Of a stretch of DNA of 64,000 nucleotides, positions 54,078-64,000 are shown in pieces. Every line of letters begins with the position of its first letter. Positions within the stretch are counted from its first letter, which is position 1. Where the stretch lies: assembly GCA_000231825.2 (NCBI GenBank), contig JH720347.1, positions 186,001-250,000 of the forward strand. Direction: 5' to 3'. The notes below the pieces were generated by a model that saw nothing but the letters and a program-made list of their open reading frames with translations, did not search any database and was not told the origin of the DNA. Position numbers and translations under genes: made by a program. Source of the DNA: Tetrahymena elliotti 4EA (Eukaryota > Ciliophora > Oligohymenophorea > Hymenostomatida > Tetrahymenidae).

Positions 54078-54824
54078 ATGGCAGAAAGGATTAATAACAA
54101 CCCATAAAATAAGGGAAATAGCAATTCAAATAATAGTAGTAGCTATGGTTAGAATAACAATAATAAAGATGGAAAATTTAATAGATGGTAAGGATAGTCT
54201 CAAGGAAATAACTATAATGACAGTAAAGATTATACACCTAAAGATAATATTCAGAAATAACCTTACTAATTGAGAAATAAATTTCATTTGTCATTTATGA
54301 ACCCAAATGATAATATTACTAATCTAAATTATGAAAAGTCAATTATACCTATTGGAGATATAGAGACCATAGAAGATTTTTTTAATTACTATTGTCATAT
54401 TTATAGACCCCAAGATTTGTAATCTGGATCTTTTTATCTCTTTCTAAAAGATATCTAACCTATGTGGGAAGATCCAGCCAATAAAGGTGGTGGTAGATTC
54501 AACATTAGAATGAAAAAGGGATATGTAAATAAAATATGGGAAGATTTAATTATGGGCTTTTTAGGAGAAACATGTGAAGAAAAAGATTTACTTAATGGAT
54601 TTGTTCTATAAATTAAGCAAGAGCAAGATATTATACAACTATGGATAAAAGATTCTTCAAAATCAAAGTCATCTGCTAAATCAAAAATATAAACATGGAT
54701 TGCAGAAACTATAGGATATGACACAAGTTTAGCTTCATAAACATTTATTTACTAACCTCATTAAAAGGAAACAAAAACTCATGCATCCCATAAAATATCT
54801 TCAAATCCTGTAAGAAAATCTTGA
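54078..54824 (+). CDS. eIF4E-family cap-binding protein, class II (4EHP/eIF4E2-like)
   Basis: A single-exon frame of 248 residues, ATG 54078 to TGA 54822. The first 70 residues are Asn/Gln/Ser-rich. The core matches the eIF4E fold in order: LNYEKSIIPIGDIETIEDFF, YYCHIYRPQDL, SFYLFLKDIQPMWEDPANKGGGRF, IRMKKGYVNKIWEDLIMGFLG, and FVLQIKQEQDIIQLWIKD. PMWED supplies the Trp-Glu pair that grips the m7G cap. The partner Trp of eIF4E1 (human W56) is replaced by Tyr in NYEKSI, and the 'RP.DL' segment is that of 4EHP rather than eIF4E1. 4EHP binds cap but represses translation because it does not recruit eIF4G well; the same role is inferred. A Ser/Lys-rich insert (KDSSKSKSSAKSK) sits near the C-terminal loop. 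Probably cytoplasmic. Confidence 0.9.
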
Positions 54825-56371
54825 AAAAACAAGTAAGCAAATCAATAAATAAATGAATAACTTCAAAAGCTAGCTAAAAAACAGGCAATAAACAAAATAA
54901 CCTATCTATCTATACTATCTTCAATTACTTATTTAAGCATTTAAATATTTAGAAATAAATTAGTTTTCACAAATAAATATAAAACCATTTTTTAGTTGCT
55001 CTAAATAGTTTATATGTATTTATATAATATGTTATATAGAAGAAGGCAACAAACAAACATATTATCAGACAATAATATTATTTATTGCTTGATGAAATGA
55101 TCATTATTTTTTCTGGGATTAAAAATTGTACATTTTAAAATAAAAATTACTAAAATATTTGAAAATATTTACCACTTATTACTCATTAACTAGCTAATTG
55201 ACGAGGAGTAAAAATTTTATGAGTTATAATTTGATAGCAAAATTTCTTAAAAAAAATCTAAATCAATTTTTTGCTACCTATTTATTGGGTATTTTAAGGT
55301 ATCTTAAATTGCTAAAAATTTTAAGAAATTAATTTCTCAGCAATAAATAAAATTCTGCTTTATTTCTAAAATATCATTTAATGATATAACCTAATTTTAC
55401 CTTAAATATTAATTCAAAAAAGAAAATTATTTATTAACTACAACAGTTAAAGGTTATTTAAGAATTAGCATTAAAGCTAATTATTTTTTTTGAATTTACA
55501 GATGAATTTAATTATAATCCAAAAAAAATTCATCTATAAAAAATATCATAAAATAAATAAATTTTTTCTATTAAACTAAAAAGATATTAATAAATTAATA
55601 GTGAATAATTTTTTTATTAACATATTTAACAAAAAATAAATTTAATAATATTAAAAGATTCAATCAATTCAGAACTCAAATTAATGAAAAAGATGATATG
55701 AACGCATATTTAACATAAAAAATTAATCATGACATTAATATTCTAAAAATTGAATTTTTTCATTTCGATATCCAATTTTTATTTTCAAATTTCAAGTTAA
55801 TTTTTGATTTCTATCTTTCTTTTACTCAAATAAAATTTTTCAAAATAGTTTAAGTTGGTTAACCTTTTTATAACAACACTGAGTTATTTATCTATCCTTA
55901 TATATCTATTCTGTTATGAAAATAATTGTTTTAAATTTAATTTAATTTGTTTCAAAAAATTTGTAAAATTTTTTAAATTTTTTTTTTTCAATTTCATGAA
56001 CGAAAATTTTTCTTATTTAATAAATTCATAAAATGTACTTTTAATGCTTGCTTTTAAGGTATTAATCATAGTTTTTCCCAAATGGTGTGCTTTTAGTATA
56101 TTTCTGCTATTACTTTATCTAAACTGGATAAACTATTTGGCATTTTTATGGAGAATAACTACCCTTACTTACATATGTTTAGTCTCTTGTATTGGTTCTT
56201 CTTTAATGATTTATTTATTAATAAATAATTAAATTGTAGGTTCAAAAATTTACAATATTGACTAATTGCTGTTATTGCATAATTTTTTTATTTTTTCTTT
56301 TAATTCTTTCCTCATTTTTTCTACTTTTTTACTAAAAAACTTCTAAAATAACTTCATTTAAAATAAAAATA
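54825..56371. other. AT-rich region with an unassigned hydrophobic frame
   Basis: 1.5 kb without a confident gene. From 56044 there is an open frame with two hydrophobic helices (KWCAFSIFLLLLYLNW, ICLVSCIGSSLMIYLLINN) that may be a 5' exon of the following 7TM-like gene. The rest is AT-rich. Confidence 0.45.
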
Positions 56372-57222
56372 ATGTTACAGTGCATCAATCCATTTATCTA
56401 ACCTTACAGTGTCATCTTAGTGTTTAATTGCCTCTCTAAATTCTTACTCTCTTTTTAAAAAATCATCATTCGATACACTTCTGTTTTGAGAAGAATTTTA
56501 ATTATTTCCTGCCTCACGGATTTACTCTATTTAATACATTAAGCCTTCTTACTATTTCTTTGAAATTAATAGTTCTTTTTAGAGAGATTTATTTTATTCA
56601 CTATCAAAAAAGTGTTAATGCTTATATTTTCAAATACTAGTATTTTATTTACTTCAAACTATATAATTATCCTACTAAACGGTTTTGCTATTCATCATAT
56701 TTTTCAGTCTCCTAGGCTAATACTATTTTATAATAAAGAAGGCATAAAATAAAAGTTTTCAATATTTTCCATTACATTACTAAACCTCTTCTAGAGTGTA
56801 AGTTTTTTTCTCCTACTATCCTTATTAGTTAGTGTTTCTGAAGCTCATGTTATATTAATCTAGTTTTATAGATGCTCCATTATAATTTATATTTAAAATC
56901 AAAAATAAAAAAGTAACCTTGCTGATTTTATGTTTATTTATTGTTAACTAAACTACTTTTTTATTAGTTCTTCTATGGTAATTATTCTTTATCATTTAAG
57001 CTTTCTAGTTGATTGTAACTTACTCTTTTTTTCTAGTTAACAGGCTTTTTAATCTTTATAAAAACATACTTGTCATTAATAATAAGAAAAGAAATAAAAT
57101 TAAATACTGGAATAGGAGAATCAAAAGAATCATTTTATTTAAAAGTATTGTTTCCTAAATGCTATAGTCCTTATGGGGAGCTGAATTCATCAGATGAATA
57201 GGCATGTTAATCTTTTTATTGA
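56372..57222 (+). pseudogene. 7TM receptor-like gene with in-frame TGA
   Basis: Frame from ATG 56372 encodes helices SVILVFNCLSKFLLSF, then RRILIISCLTDLLYLIHQAF whose S-x-L-T-D resembles receptor helix 2. It then meets TGA at 56561. The same frame continues without a break as a convincing multi-pass protein: NYIIILLNGFAIHHIF, FSITLLNLFQSVSFFLLLSL, then FIYCQLNYFFISSSM. A clean intron 56975-57034 (GTAATT ... TTCTAG) joins this to LTGFLIFIKTYLSLIIRKEI and a hydrophilic tail ending at TGA 57220. Two readings fit: a recently inactivated receptor gene, or a 90-bp intron 56486-56575 (gttttgaga ... taatag) that would delete the helix-2-like part. Upstream hydrophobic sequence from 56044 may be a first exon. 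I cannot assign the receptor family firmly; no ligand can be inferred. Confidence 0.5.
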
Positions 57223-58798
57223 TAAAGAAAATTAATAATCTCTACTGAAAAAATATAAAATACCTTATGAAGGGCTTAAGTTAAAAGAAGATCCCTTTTT
57301 CTATTGATATTTTTGAAAAAATATCAGAAATGAGATATATACTTTATTTTATAAGAGCTAATATTTATTACATTAGATGAGTAATTCATTTAAAATGTAT
57401 CAGTAATGAATGCTAGGCTATTCTATTATTTTACTCCAAACTAAAAGATATTGATTAATTATTTTTATCAAAATTTTTGAATTAAAAAGATTTATTTATT
57501 ACCAGCGATTTTATAAATTTTATTATCTGAAAAAAAAATCAATAATTATCATCAATTCATATTTTCTATTGATTATAAATTAATATATAATATTTATAAT
57601 TTACAAATTACAATTAAATTCAATACAAGAAATTAATCTACAAAATTTTTAACTGTTTTAAAAATTTGAAATATTTTCCAAAAATATTTATTAGTTAAAC
57701 TTAGTTTATCTATTAAATAACTTAATAAATTTAATAAAATAATTTTGGCAAAGAAAAATTATTTAAAACTAAATTGAGGATTGAAATAATTATTATGATG
57801 AGAGAAATCTTAGTAATCACTTTAGAGAAATTTAATATGAATTAAAATATTATAACTCATGTTATATTTTTCAACAAATTTATTTTTGAATATTTTATTA
57901 CTCTTACTCTTCATTTATAATAATTTAATCTTTAAATCAAGCTCGCCAATTAAACTCTTAGAATTATCCATTTAAATTATCATCAATCAATCGAAAATTT
58001 TCATATATTAAAAATTTTAATTTTTATAAAGAATACATTTCAGTAAATATTAAACAATTTTCAATAGTTTTAGAATTAATTATGTATTAAAAAATAAGGA
58101 TTAATCTATTGAAATATTTATTTTTTCTGTTGACATTTTATTTTGTAGTTTTTAATCACTATCACAATATCACCAACTAAATTTCTTTCTAATAACTTAA
58201 TTGTTTATCTTGAAAAAAAATAAAAGTCATGAAAACAATTATATCAAAATATTATCATAAGTCGATAAATATTTTCATGCAATCATAATCTTATGAATAT
58301 TTTTTTGTAAATTCTTAACATCTTTAATTATCTTTATAATCAAATACTTCATAAATTAGATATTATATTTAATTTAACCTACTTCTAAGTACTAAAAAAA
58401 ATAAAATTTTTAGCTGCTTTCTAATAGTAATTATTATATTTATTGTTTATCATCTCTTAGCTTTTAATGCCAAAGTATTTTGAAAATAATTTTGCTAAAT
58501 CTTTAAGGAATAGCTAAAGATTAGTTCTTTATTGAGTAATAATATATAAAATAGACAAAAATAGAAACATAAAATTTATTTTTAAATTCCAAAAACAGCT
58601 TTGTTGTTATAGAATATTTTTAGAAGTTTCTAATATTTTCTTAAAATTAAACTGATAAGTTCTGAGAGGATTTTCTATTTTATTATTTATTTCCTTTGTT
58701 TATTTTAATAGATACTATTTTTATTAATTAAAAATATCTAAAAGTTTCTATAAATATAAACATAAATCTCAAAAATCTCATAAAAAAAACTAATAATA
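57223..58798. other. AT-rich spacer
   Basis: About 1.6 kb with no supported gene; long A/T stretches on both strands. Confidence 0.5.
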
Positions 58799-59008
58799 AT
58801 GTCCTTTTGCTCTTTTCTTTGGGGCGCTGCTATTGGATCATCAGTTATGTATTAAATAGCACCTAAATACTACAATCCTATAAAAAATAATCTAGTAATC
58901 CCAACATAATAAGAGTTTAAAAAGAAAGAATTAGATGGATGGAGTATCTGTGGTACATTAGGTAGTGGATTTAAAAATTCTCTTCTTGAAATATGGAAAA
59001 GTAAATGA
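58799..59008 (+). CDS. small hypothetical protein, 69 residues
   Basis: ATG 58799 to TGA 59006. The sequence opens MSFCSFLWGAAIGSSVMYQI, a short hydrophobic N-terminal helix, then APKYYNPIKNNLVIPTQQE, a basic KKKELDGWSICGT, and SGFKNSLLEIWKSK. Composition is protein-like (Trp, Gly, Cys, Pro well represented in AT-rich DNA), which argues for a real gene. A decayed relative lies at 59840. No family recognised; a single N-terminal membrane anchor with a basic tail would suit a small mitochondrial or endomembrane protein, but that is a guess. A donor-like gtaaatg occurs right at the end (59001), so a further 3' exon is possible. Confidence 0.55.
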
Positions 59009-59839
59009 AAGGAAAAAATCTAATTATCATAAATTGTGGATGATGCTTATTTATAATTGTTTTATTTATAAACATTTTCTTCAGATAACATTTAATTTGT
59101 TCTTAATTTCATTTATGAAACCAACTCAAAAATAAAATATTGATGTTTTAAATCCTAATTTTACTTACGTTTATATATTAGATTGTATGTTATTCAATGA
59201 ATATATTTACAAATACCTACCATAATTTTTGAATGAATGGCATCTATTAAAATTTGTTATTTGTATTTTCTGTTTATGAATGTATTTTCAAAATTAGTAA
59301 TACAACATAAACAAATATTTTAATAGTTAGAAAACAAAAAAATTTAATATAAATCATCTGAATTAAAAAATAAATTAGTTAAACTAGAAAATGTTTAATA
59401 TTCTAAAAGGTGTTTTGATGTCTTTATTTACCATCATAAAACATGCTAAAAATTTTTATGACTTTTTTTTTAGAAAACAAAATGGTTTCAATAAAACTAT
59501 ATTAAGAAAAAATATTGCATTTTTAATTTGAACGTTTTTATCTTTAAAAGTTTGTTTGAAATATCAAAAAAAAAATTGTAAATAGTTATTTGTAATATCC
59601 TTATGATGTTATTAATTTCTCAACTAGTTTTCTTTCAAGATTTATTAAATATGGAAATAGAATTTAATCAGAATTTCTAATTTTTTCTTTTATTTTCTTT
59701 TTATCTTTTGATTGATTTTCTATTTTATCATAATTATTAATGTTTTTTGAATAAACTATCTTTTTATCTGAAAATTTAAATTAATAAAAAACATTATTAT
59801 CCTCAAATTACATCATGTCTTAATTTAATTTTTTTGTAG

Positions 59840-59950
59840 GATACTATTTTCTCATCTTAAATGATCTACTAGCTCCCTCCTAAATCCTATTCAAAAAATG
59901 ATCTAATTTTTCCTACTTAAAAAGAAAAGAAGTAGAAAGTTGACAGATGA
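59840..59950 (+). pseudogene. partial, decayed copy or second exon of the 69-residue protein
   Basis: In one frame this reads DTIFSSQMIYQLPPKSY, then SKNDLIFPTQKEKKQKVDR and TGA at 59948. It aligns with SSVMYQIAPKYYNPIKNNLVIPTQQEFKKKELDG of the gene at 58799. There is no in-frame ATG; an intron-like acceptor (tttttttgtag) precedes it. The simple splice from 59001 breaks the frame. Confidence 0.5.
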
Positions 59951-60499
59951 TAGATAGTTTTTTAGAAAAGGTAATAAGAAATACATTGTCAAGATATTAA
60001 AATGGGAAAAATTTGAAAATTAATACAAGTAAATAATTTATAGTGACTATATCTTTTCTTATTGTAAATAAAATTGAATGAGTATTAAATTTATTTATAT
60101 ATTGGCGAAAAATATTTTAATCATATTAAGAAAAGAATCAAAAAGATATTTTACAAAAATAAAAATATTTTATTATGTATGGGAGGAAATTACTTTGTAA
60201 AAATATCTGAATATAATTAAAATAAACTTTTTTTAATAGTTAGTATTTATTCTGAAGAAAAAATTAATTTATGGTATAAACTCATTATCTTCACAAAACA
60301 TTATTATCTGCTTTTTTATCCTAAAAACTTACTTGGTAGAAAAAAATATTTTTCTCAGTTCTATTTTAAAATAAATTTTGTAAGTAGAATTAGTTAAAAA
60401 TTTGAGAAATTAATATTTTGAATTGGGTTTGGAATTGTGAGACAAAAAAGCTTTGTGCTGGCTTTTTAGATCTTATCAAAGTGAAAATGTGAGATAAAT

Positions 60500-60550
60500 A
60501 AGCTTTATTAATCTTATTTCTAAGCTTTATTAATCTTATTTCTAAGCTTT
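60500..60550. repeat. 22-bp tandem repeat, 2.3 copies
   Basis: The unit aagctttattaatcttattt plus ct is found at 60500-60521 and 60522-60543 without change, and a third copy starts at 60544 (aagcttt). Confidence 0.9.
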
Positions 60551-60741
60551 TTTTAATAAAGAAAGATAAATTTTCAAAAATAAAAATATTTTTTTTAATA
60601 AAAAAACACTTTTAACAGAAATTTTTACTTAAATTTGATACCAATGAGTGAGTTAGTATAATTGTCATCAAAAACCTTAAAAATTTATAAAGATATTAAA
60701 AATTAAAATAATCAAACAAATTATAAAAATTGTTAATTAAA

Positions 60742-62106
60742 ATGTAGAGTTCTAAACCTTCAATTATCTTTGTCAAATAACCTGAATAGATTATTGATGA
60801 AGCACTCAAAAGCTAGATTAAGAAAAAAAAAGTTGAAGATCCTTTCGATTATACCATTTTAGAGAACCTCCAACCCGTGGAAATAGCTTAAAACTTTAGA
60901 AAATTTGTACCATTGCAATTATTTGAGAAGTAAAGTGAAGAATACTATAAGATAGATTCAGGACTGGTAGAATAAAAATTCAAGAGATATTTAGATGGTA
61001 CTGCTCATATTATTGTTGAAGTAAGAAACGATGAAGGTGTTATATAGAATAATGAGACCAAAGACAAGGCAATCAGGATAAATCTATTTAATGAAGATTC
61101 AAACCACTTTGCTGGGTATCACTATGCTTGCCTATTTTTAGAAGGTAAATAAATGAGAATTTTAAATTTAAAAATTAATATAAATTTTTTATAAATAGAG
61201 GGAGAAGAGGCTTATTTTATATTTGATGATGGATACACTTCCCCATTTTGCTTTGCAAAAACACTTCTTTCTTATTAAACAAATATATAGATCTAATCTA
61301 TAAATAAGATTTACAAAATAAAATTAGAAAAACTAAAGCTTTAGTATAAGAAAAGAGAATTCAAAGAGGGATAGGAGATCACTTAAGAAGATAGAGCAAT
61401 TATAAGACAAGAAGAAATCGAGGGAATGAAATTAGAATATTAAAACCTTTTAGATAAAAAGAAAGATATCACTGAACAATTATTTAAGTAGCAAAAATTT
61501 GTAGAGGCTTTTCGCAAATATTCTAAGCTTGAGTTAAATACATTAAATATTATCAATAAATATGCTAAAAATATAGAAGAAACTTAAGAAGATATGATCA
61601 ATTTAAAGAATTTAAAAACTTTGATTTCCTCAAACAAAATAGTTTCTGCTATAAGATCAAATCTTTTCTAACAAGCTTATGATGGTGCAATAGAAATACT
61701 TACTGTGGACCCTATGAACTAAAAGATGTTATATACCTAAGCTAAGTGTCTATTCAAACTTTCATATTTCGATAAGGCTCTTGATAAACTCTAGGAATAC
61801 ATAAAAATGTTCCCTGAAGATGAACAAAATAAATCTGTTTTTGAAGAATATATAAAATATTGCCAAAAGAAATTAGAAATCAGTCAAAAAAATCAAGTTA
61901 AGAATTACAAAAAGATATTTGATAACATGGAAGAAGAAGAACAAAAAGAAAAGATCAGAAAGCTCAACCAACAGTCCATAGAAGAGAATTTAAAGAAAGA
62001 AAAAGAAGTGATCATCAGTTAGATATTTAATGAAAATGGATTTTAATTTAATACATAATCTGATTTGATTTAGAATTTGGATGACAACCTCTAAGAAGAC
62101 ATTTGA
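60742..62106 (+). CDS. TPR protein, immunophilin (FKBP)-like
   Basis: Exons 60742-61144 and 61199-62106 join in frame across a 54-bp intron to 436 residues. The N-terminal 170 residues include KRYLDGTAHIIVEVRNDEG, FAGYHYACLFLEGEEAYFIF and DDGYTSPFCFAKTLLSY, arranged like a diverged FKBP-type fold but without a recognisable catalytic site. A long charged helix follows (LEKLKLQYKKREFKEG), then TPR-like helices including KFVEAFRKYSKLELNTL, FQQAYDGAIEILTVDPMNQK and YTQAKCLFKLSYFDKALDKL. After the TPRs comes NYKKIFDNMEEEEQKEK, which resembles the C-terminal 'KMF' helix of FKBP51/52-type proteins. TPR immunophilins of that group bind Hsp90 tails and act as co-chaperones; by inference this may too. 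Its C-terminus is Gln/Asn/Asp-rich. The FKBP relation is tentative; TPR is firmer. Confidence 0.75.
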
Positions 62107-62448
62107 TAATTTTTTCAAATTTTAATAAATAAAATTAATCAAGCAAGAATATCTTTCTTTCTATTATTATATATTTATGTTTTTATGATAGATTTTTTAA
62201 ATTAAGAAATATTTTATTTTTTTACAAAGAATTTTAATTTAATTTTTTTCTTGGTTTTGAGATAATTTTTTTAATTATGAATTTTGATGTTTATTTGCAA
62301 CAACATATTTTAATGATAATTTACTGAGTGAGACAGCAATTAGAATTCAAATACATGAAAGGAATTAAGTTAAATAATTGATAAGCAAATCTCATAATTA
62401 AATTTGTTTGGAAAAATCAAAAAAAAGAAGAAAATAATTAATATATAA
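62107..62448. other. short AT-rich spacer
   Basis: Between co-oriented genes; no features recognised beyond AT-rich promoter-like sequence. Confidence 0.5.
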
Positions 62449-63764
62449 ATGAGCAGAAATAATACTAATAGCGATTTCCAAAGAACTAACTACTAGCATA
62501 AAGAATAAATTATTAGATGTGGTATATCTTCTCTTAAATGTTTAGATGGTGAAGATTTGAGTAAATAGCATTGTTGATGATTGGCATTTTTACATTTTAT
62601 TGATTAATTATTTTGCAACTCGAATAAGTTTTACAAATACTAAATTATTTAAAGATTAAGGCAATAGAAGAAGAATGTAGTAACTTTAACAAAGAGATTG
62701 GATTGAGTAGTAGATAAGAGAAAAAGAAGAGAGAAAGCGCTAAGAAGAAGAGGAAAAGAAGTAAGATTTGGATTAAATTTTTATTAAAATTATTTGATTT
62801 TCAAGAATTTTAATTAGATTGTGTATTAGCTTCATTGAAGATTATTGAAACAACTTTTAATAATAAGAAAAAAATAATGATTTTTAAAATAAATAATAAT
62901 TTTAGAGCTTTTGAATAACAAACTTTGCATATAAACATGATGAGAGGTGATCTAGAAGATAAATTAAATTAAAAAAGAAGAAATTGGGAAAAGAACACAA
63001 AAGAATTTAACGTTTAGCAAGTAACTAACTGTTTTATAAATTTATTATTTCATTAATAAAACTTGATATTATTGATATAATCTCTAATAATTAAAACAAA
63101 ATAAAGCATTGATTTTAATTCAATTATTTTATGATCAACTTATTGAGAGAGAGATTGATTATTTTATTCAATTTCAAACATTTAATCTAATTCAAAGTCT
63201 AACAATTTTACTTATAATAATTAGAGAAATGAAAAGTTGGATTATGAAAGATCTTCTCACCAAGATAATTAAGCTTAAAATTAATACCACATTACTTATT
63301 GCAACACAAATAATTTCCAAACAGAAAATACTAATACTTGTACTAGTGCATTTGGACCTCATAGAGTTGTTCCTTATCATTGGAAAGGTATGAATCCTGC
63401 ACAAAGAAAAGATATCATCCTTGAATAAGATTAACAACGCCATGAAAAAGAGGTATATATATTAAAGGAGATTATTTATGCTGAAATTTATAAATTTATG
63501 TTACTTAACTAATAGATTTTGAAAAATTTAGAGAAAGACGAAGATAAAGCTTTTTCAAACTAAACTGAAGTAAGCATTTATATATATAATTTTAAATAAT
63601 GTTAAAATAAAAATAATTTATTTTAAAAGCACAATAGATTTATGTTGATCAATTTAGAAAGATAAAAAAATAGATAACATAGATAAAGAATGGATGAAAT
63701 TAAAGAATTTAATTTGTTAGCTGCTAAGGAATAAAAAATAAAACTTAAGCACATGTATGATTGA
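62449..63764 (+). CDS. RIB43A-like ciliary microtubule protein
   Basis: Six exons, 62449-62560, 62655-62760, 62906-63020, 63198-63452, 63516-63569 and 63630-63764, join in frame to 258 residues. RIB43A is a filamentous protein of the protofilament ribbon inside ciliary doublet microtubules. Diagnostic segments: GEDLNQGNRRRMQQLQQRDW, then IEQQIREKEERKRQEEEE, and the family's most conserved block SAFGPHRVVPYHWKGMNPAQ. The remainder is charged coiled coil with many Arg, Lys, Glu and Gln, ending LLAAKEQKIKLKHMYD. Family members are usually about 380 residues, so this is short; the missing part falls between the EEEEK stretch and the FGPHR block and in the C-terminal coiled coil. Either a true short paralogue or a missed exon could explain it; the intron 63021-63197 is the most likely place. 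Confidence 0.9.
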
Positions 63765-64000
63765 TAATGTTAAAAATAAAATTACTACTACCACCAATGA
63801 TGAAAAAGGCATCAAAATCTAACATTAAAATAAAATAAATTAAAATTTGAAAAAATATATTTTATGTTAAATTTATTTATATATATATATTATTAACAAA
63901 TTAGCTTTTTTAGATTCTAATTTTTCATATCAATTTAAAATTCTGATAATAAGTGTTTCAATAGATCTTGTAAATTATGCATCAACAATCTAATTTATTT
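63765..64000. other. 3' flank of the RIB43A-like gene
   Basis: AT-rich, no further feature seen before the window ends. Confidence 0.4.

Larger units (their letters stand above)
59009..60741. other. spacer containing a decayed gene copy and a tandem repeat
   Basis: 1.7 kb; besides the copy at 59840-59950 and the 22-bp repeat at 60500 there is only AT-rich sequence. Confidence 0.5.

Noticed and set aside
54455..54724. Minus-strand 89-codon frame
   Set aside because: Antisense shadow of the eIF4E2-like gene.

Overview
The window reads as nuclear DNA of a ciliate, almost certainly a Tetrahymena-like oligohymenophorean. It is very AT-rich (by eye about three quarters or more). Every recognisable protein runs through many in-frame TAA and TAG codons at conserved Gln-like or neutral positions and ends at TGA, which is the Tetrahymena code (TAA/TAG = Gln). 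Introns are AT-rich with GTAA/GTAT donors and T/A-rich AG acceptors; many are only 50-65 bp. Two genes encode Grl-type granule lattice proteins, the cargo of mucocyst dense-core granules. I saw no telomeric repeat, rRNA, tRNA, CRISPR array or transposon. Products assigned by motif are from reading alone; no search was run.

Layout. 1-12 kb: the 3' part of a MUS81 structure-specific endonuclease gene (+), a secreted thioredoxin-fold protein (-), a START-domain lipid-binding protein (+), then three minus-strand genes: a short thioredoxin with a CPPC site, guanylate kinase and an amino-acid permease. 13.7-26.7 kb: a Gln/Asn-rich coiled-coil protein with a C2HC finger, a large multi-pass PAS/histidine-kinase-like sensor, and a small membrane protein, separated by long gene-poor stretches. 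28-42.9 kb: X-prolyl aminopeptidase (ten exons resolved), a cAMP-receptor-like 7TM receptor, a full ABCC/MRP transporter, an FLVCR-like MFS transporter, a SelW/Rdx-like redox protein with Cys in place of Sec, and a leucine-rich-repeat protein preceded by a 181-bp tandem duplication.

43.3-48.2 kb: a divergent pair of Grl genes sharing a 1.16-kb upstream region. 49.8-64 kb: a protein built from repeated calcyphosin-like EF-hand units, a 4EHP/eIF4E2-class cap-binding protein, a 7TM-like gene interrupted by an in-frame TGA, a 69-residue orphan protein with a decayed second copy 1 kb downstream, a TPR/immunophilin-like protein, and a RIB43A-type ciliary microtubule protein.

There is no operon logic here; genes have their own spacers and are mostly unrelated in function. 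The exception is the Grl pair, whose head-to-head arrangement and shared codon bias suggest co-expression. The least ordinary items are the octapeptide-repeat micro-ORF at 40.6 kb, the diverged 181-bp duplication before the LRR gene, the in-frame TGA in the 56-kb receptor-like gene, the decayed copy at 59.84 kb, and the degenerate kinase architecture of the large sensor.
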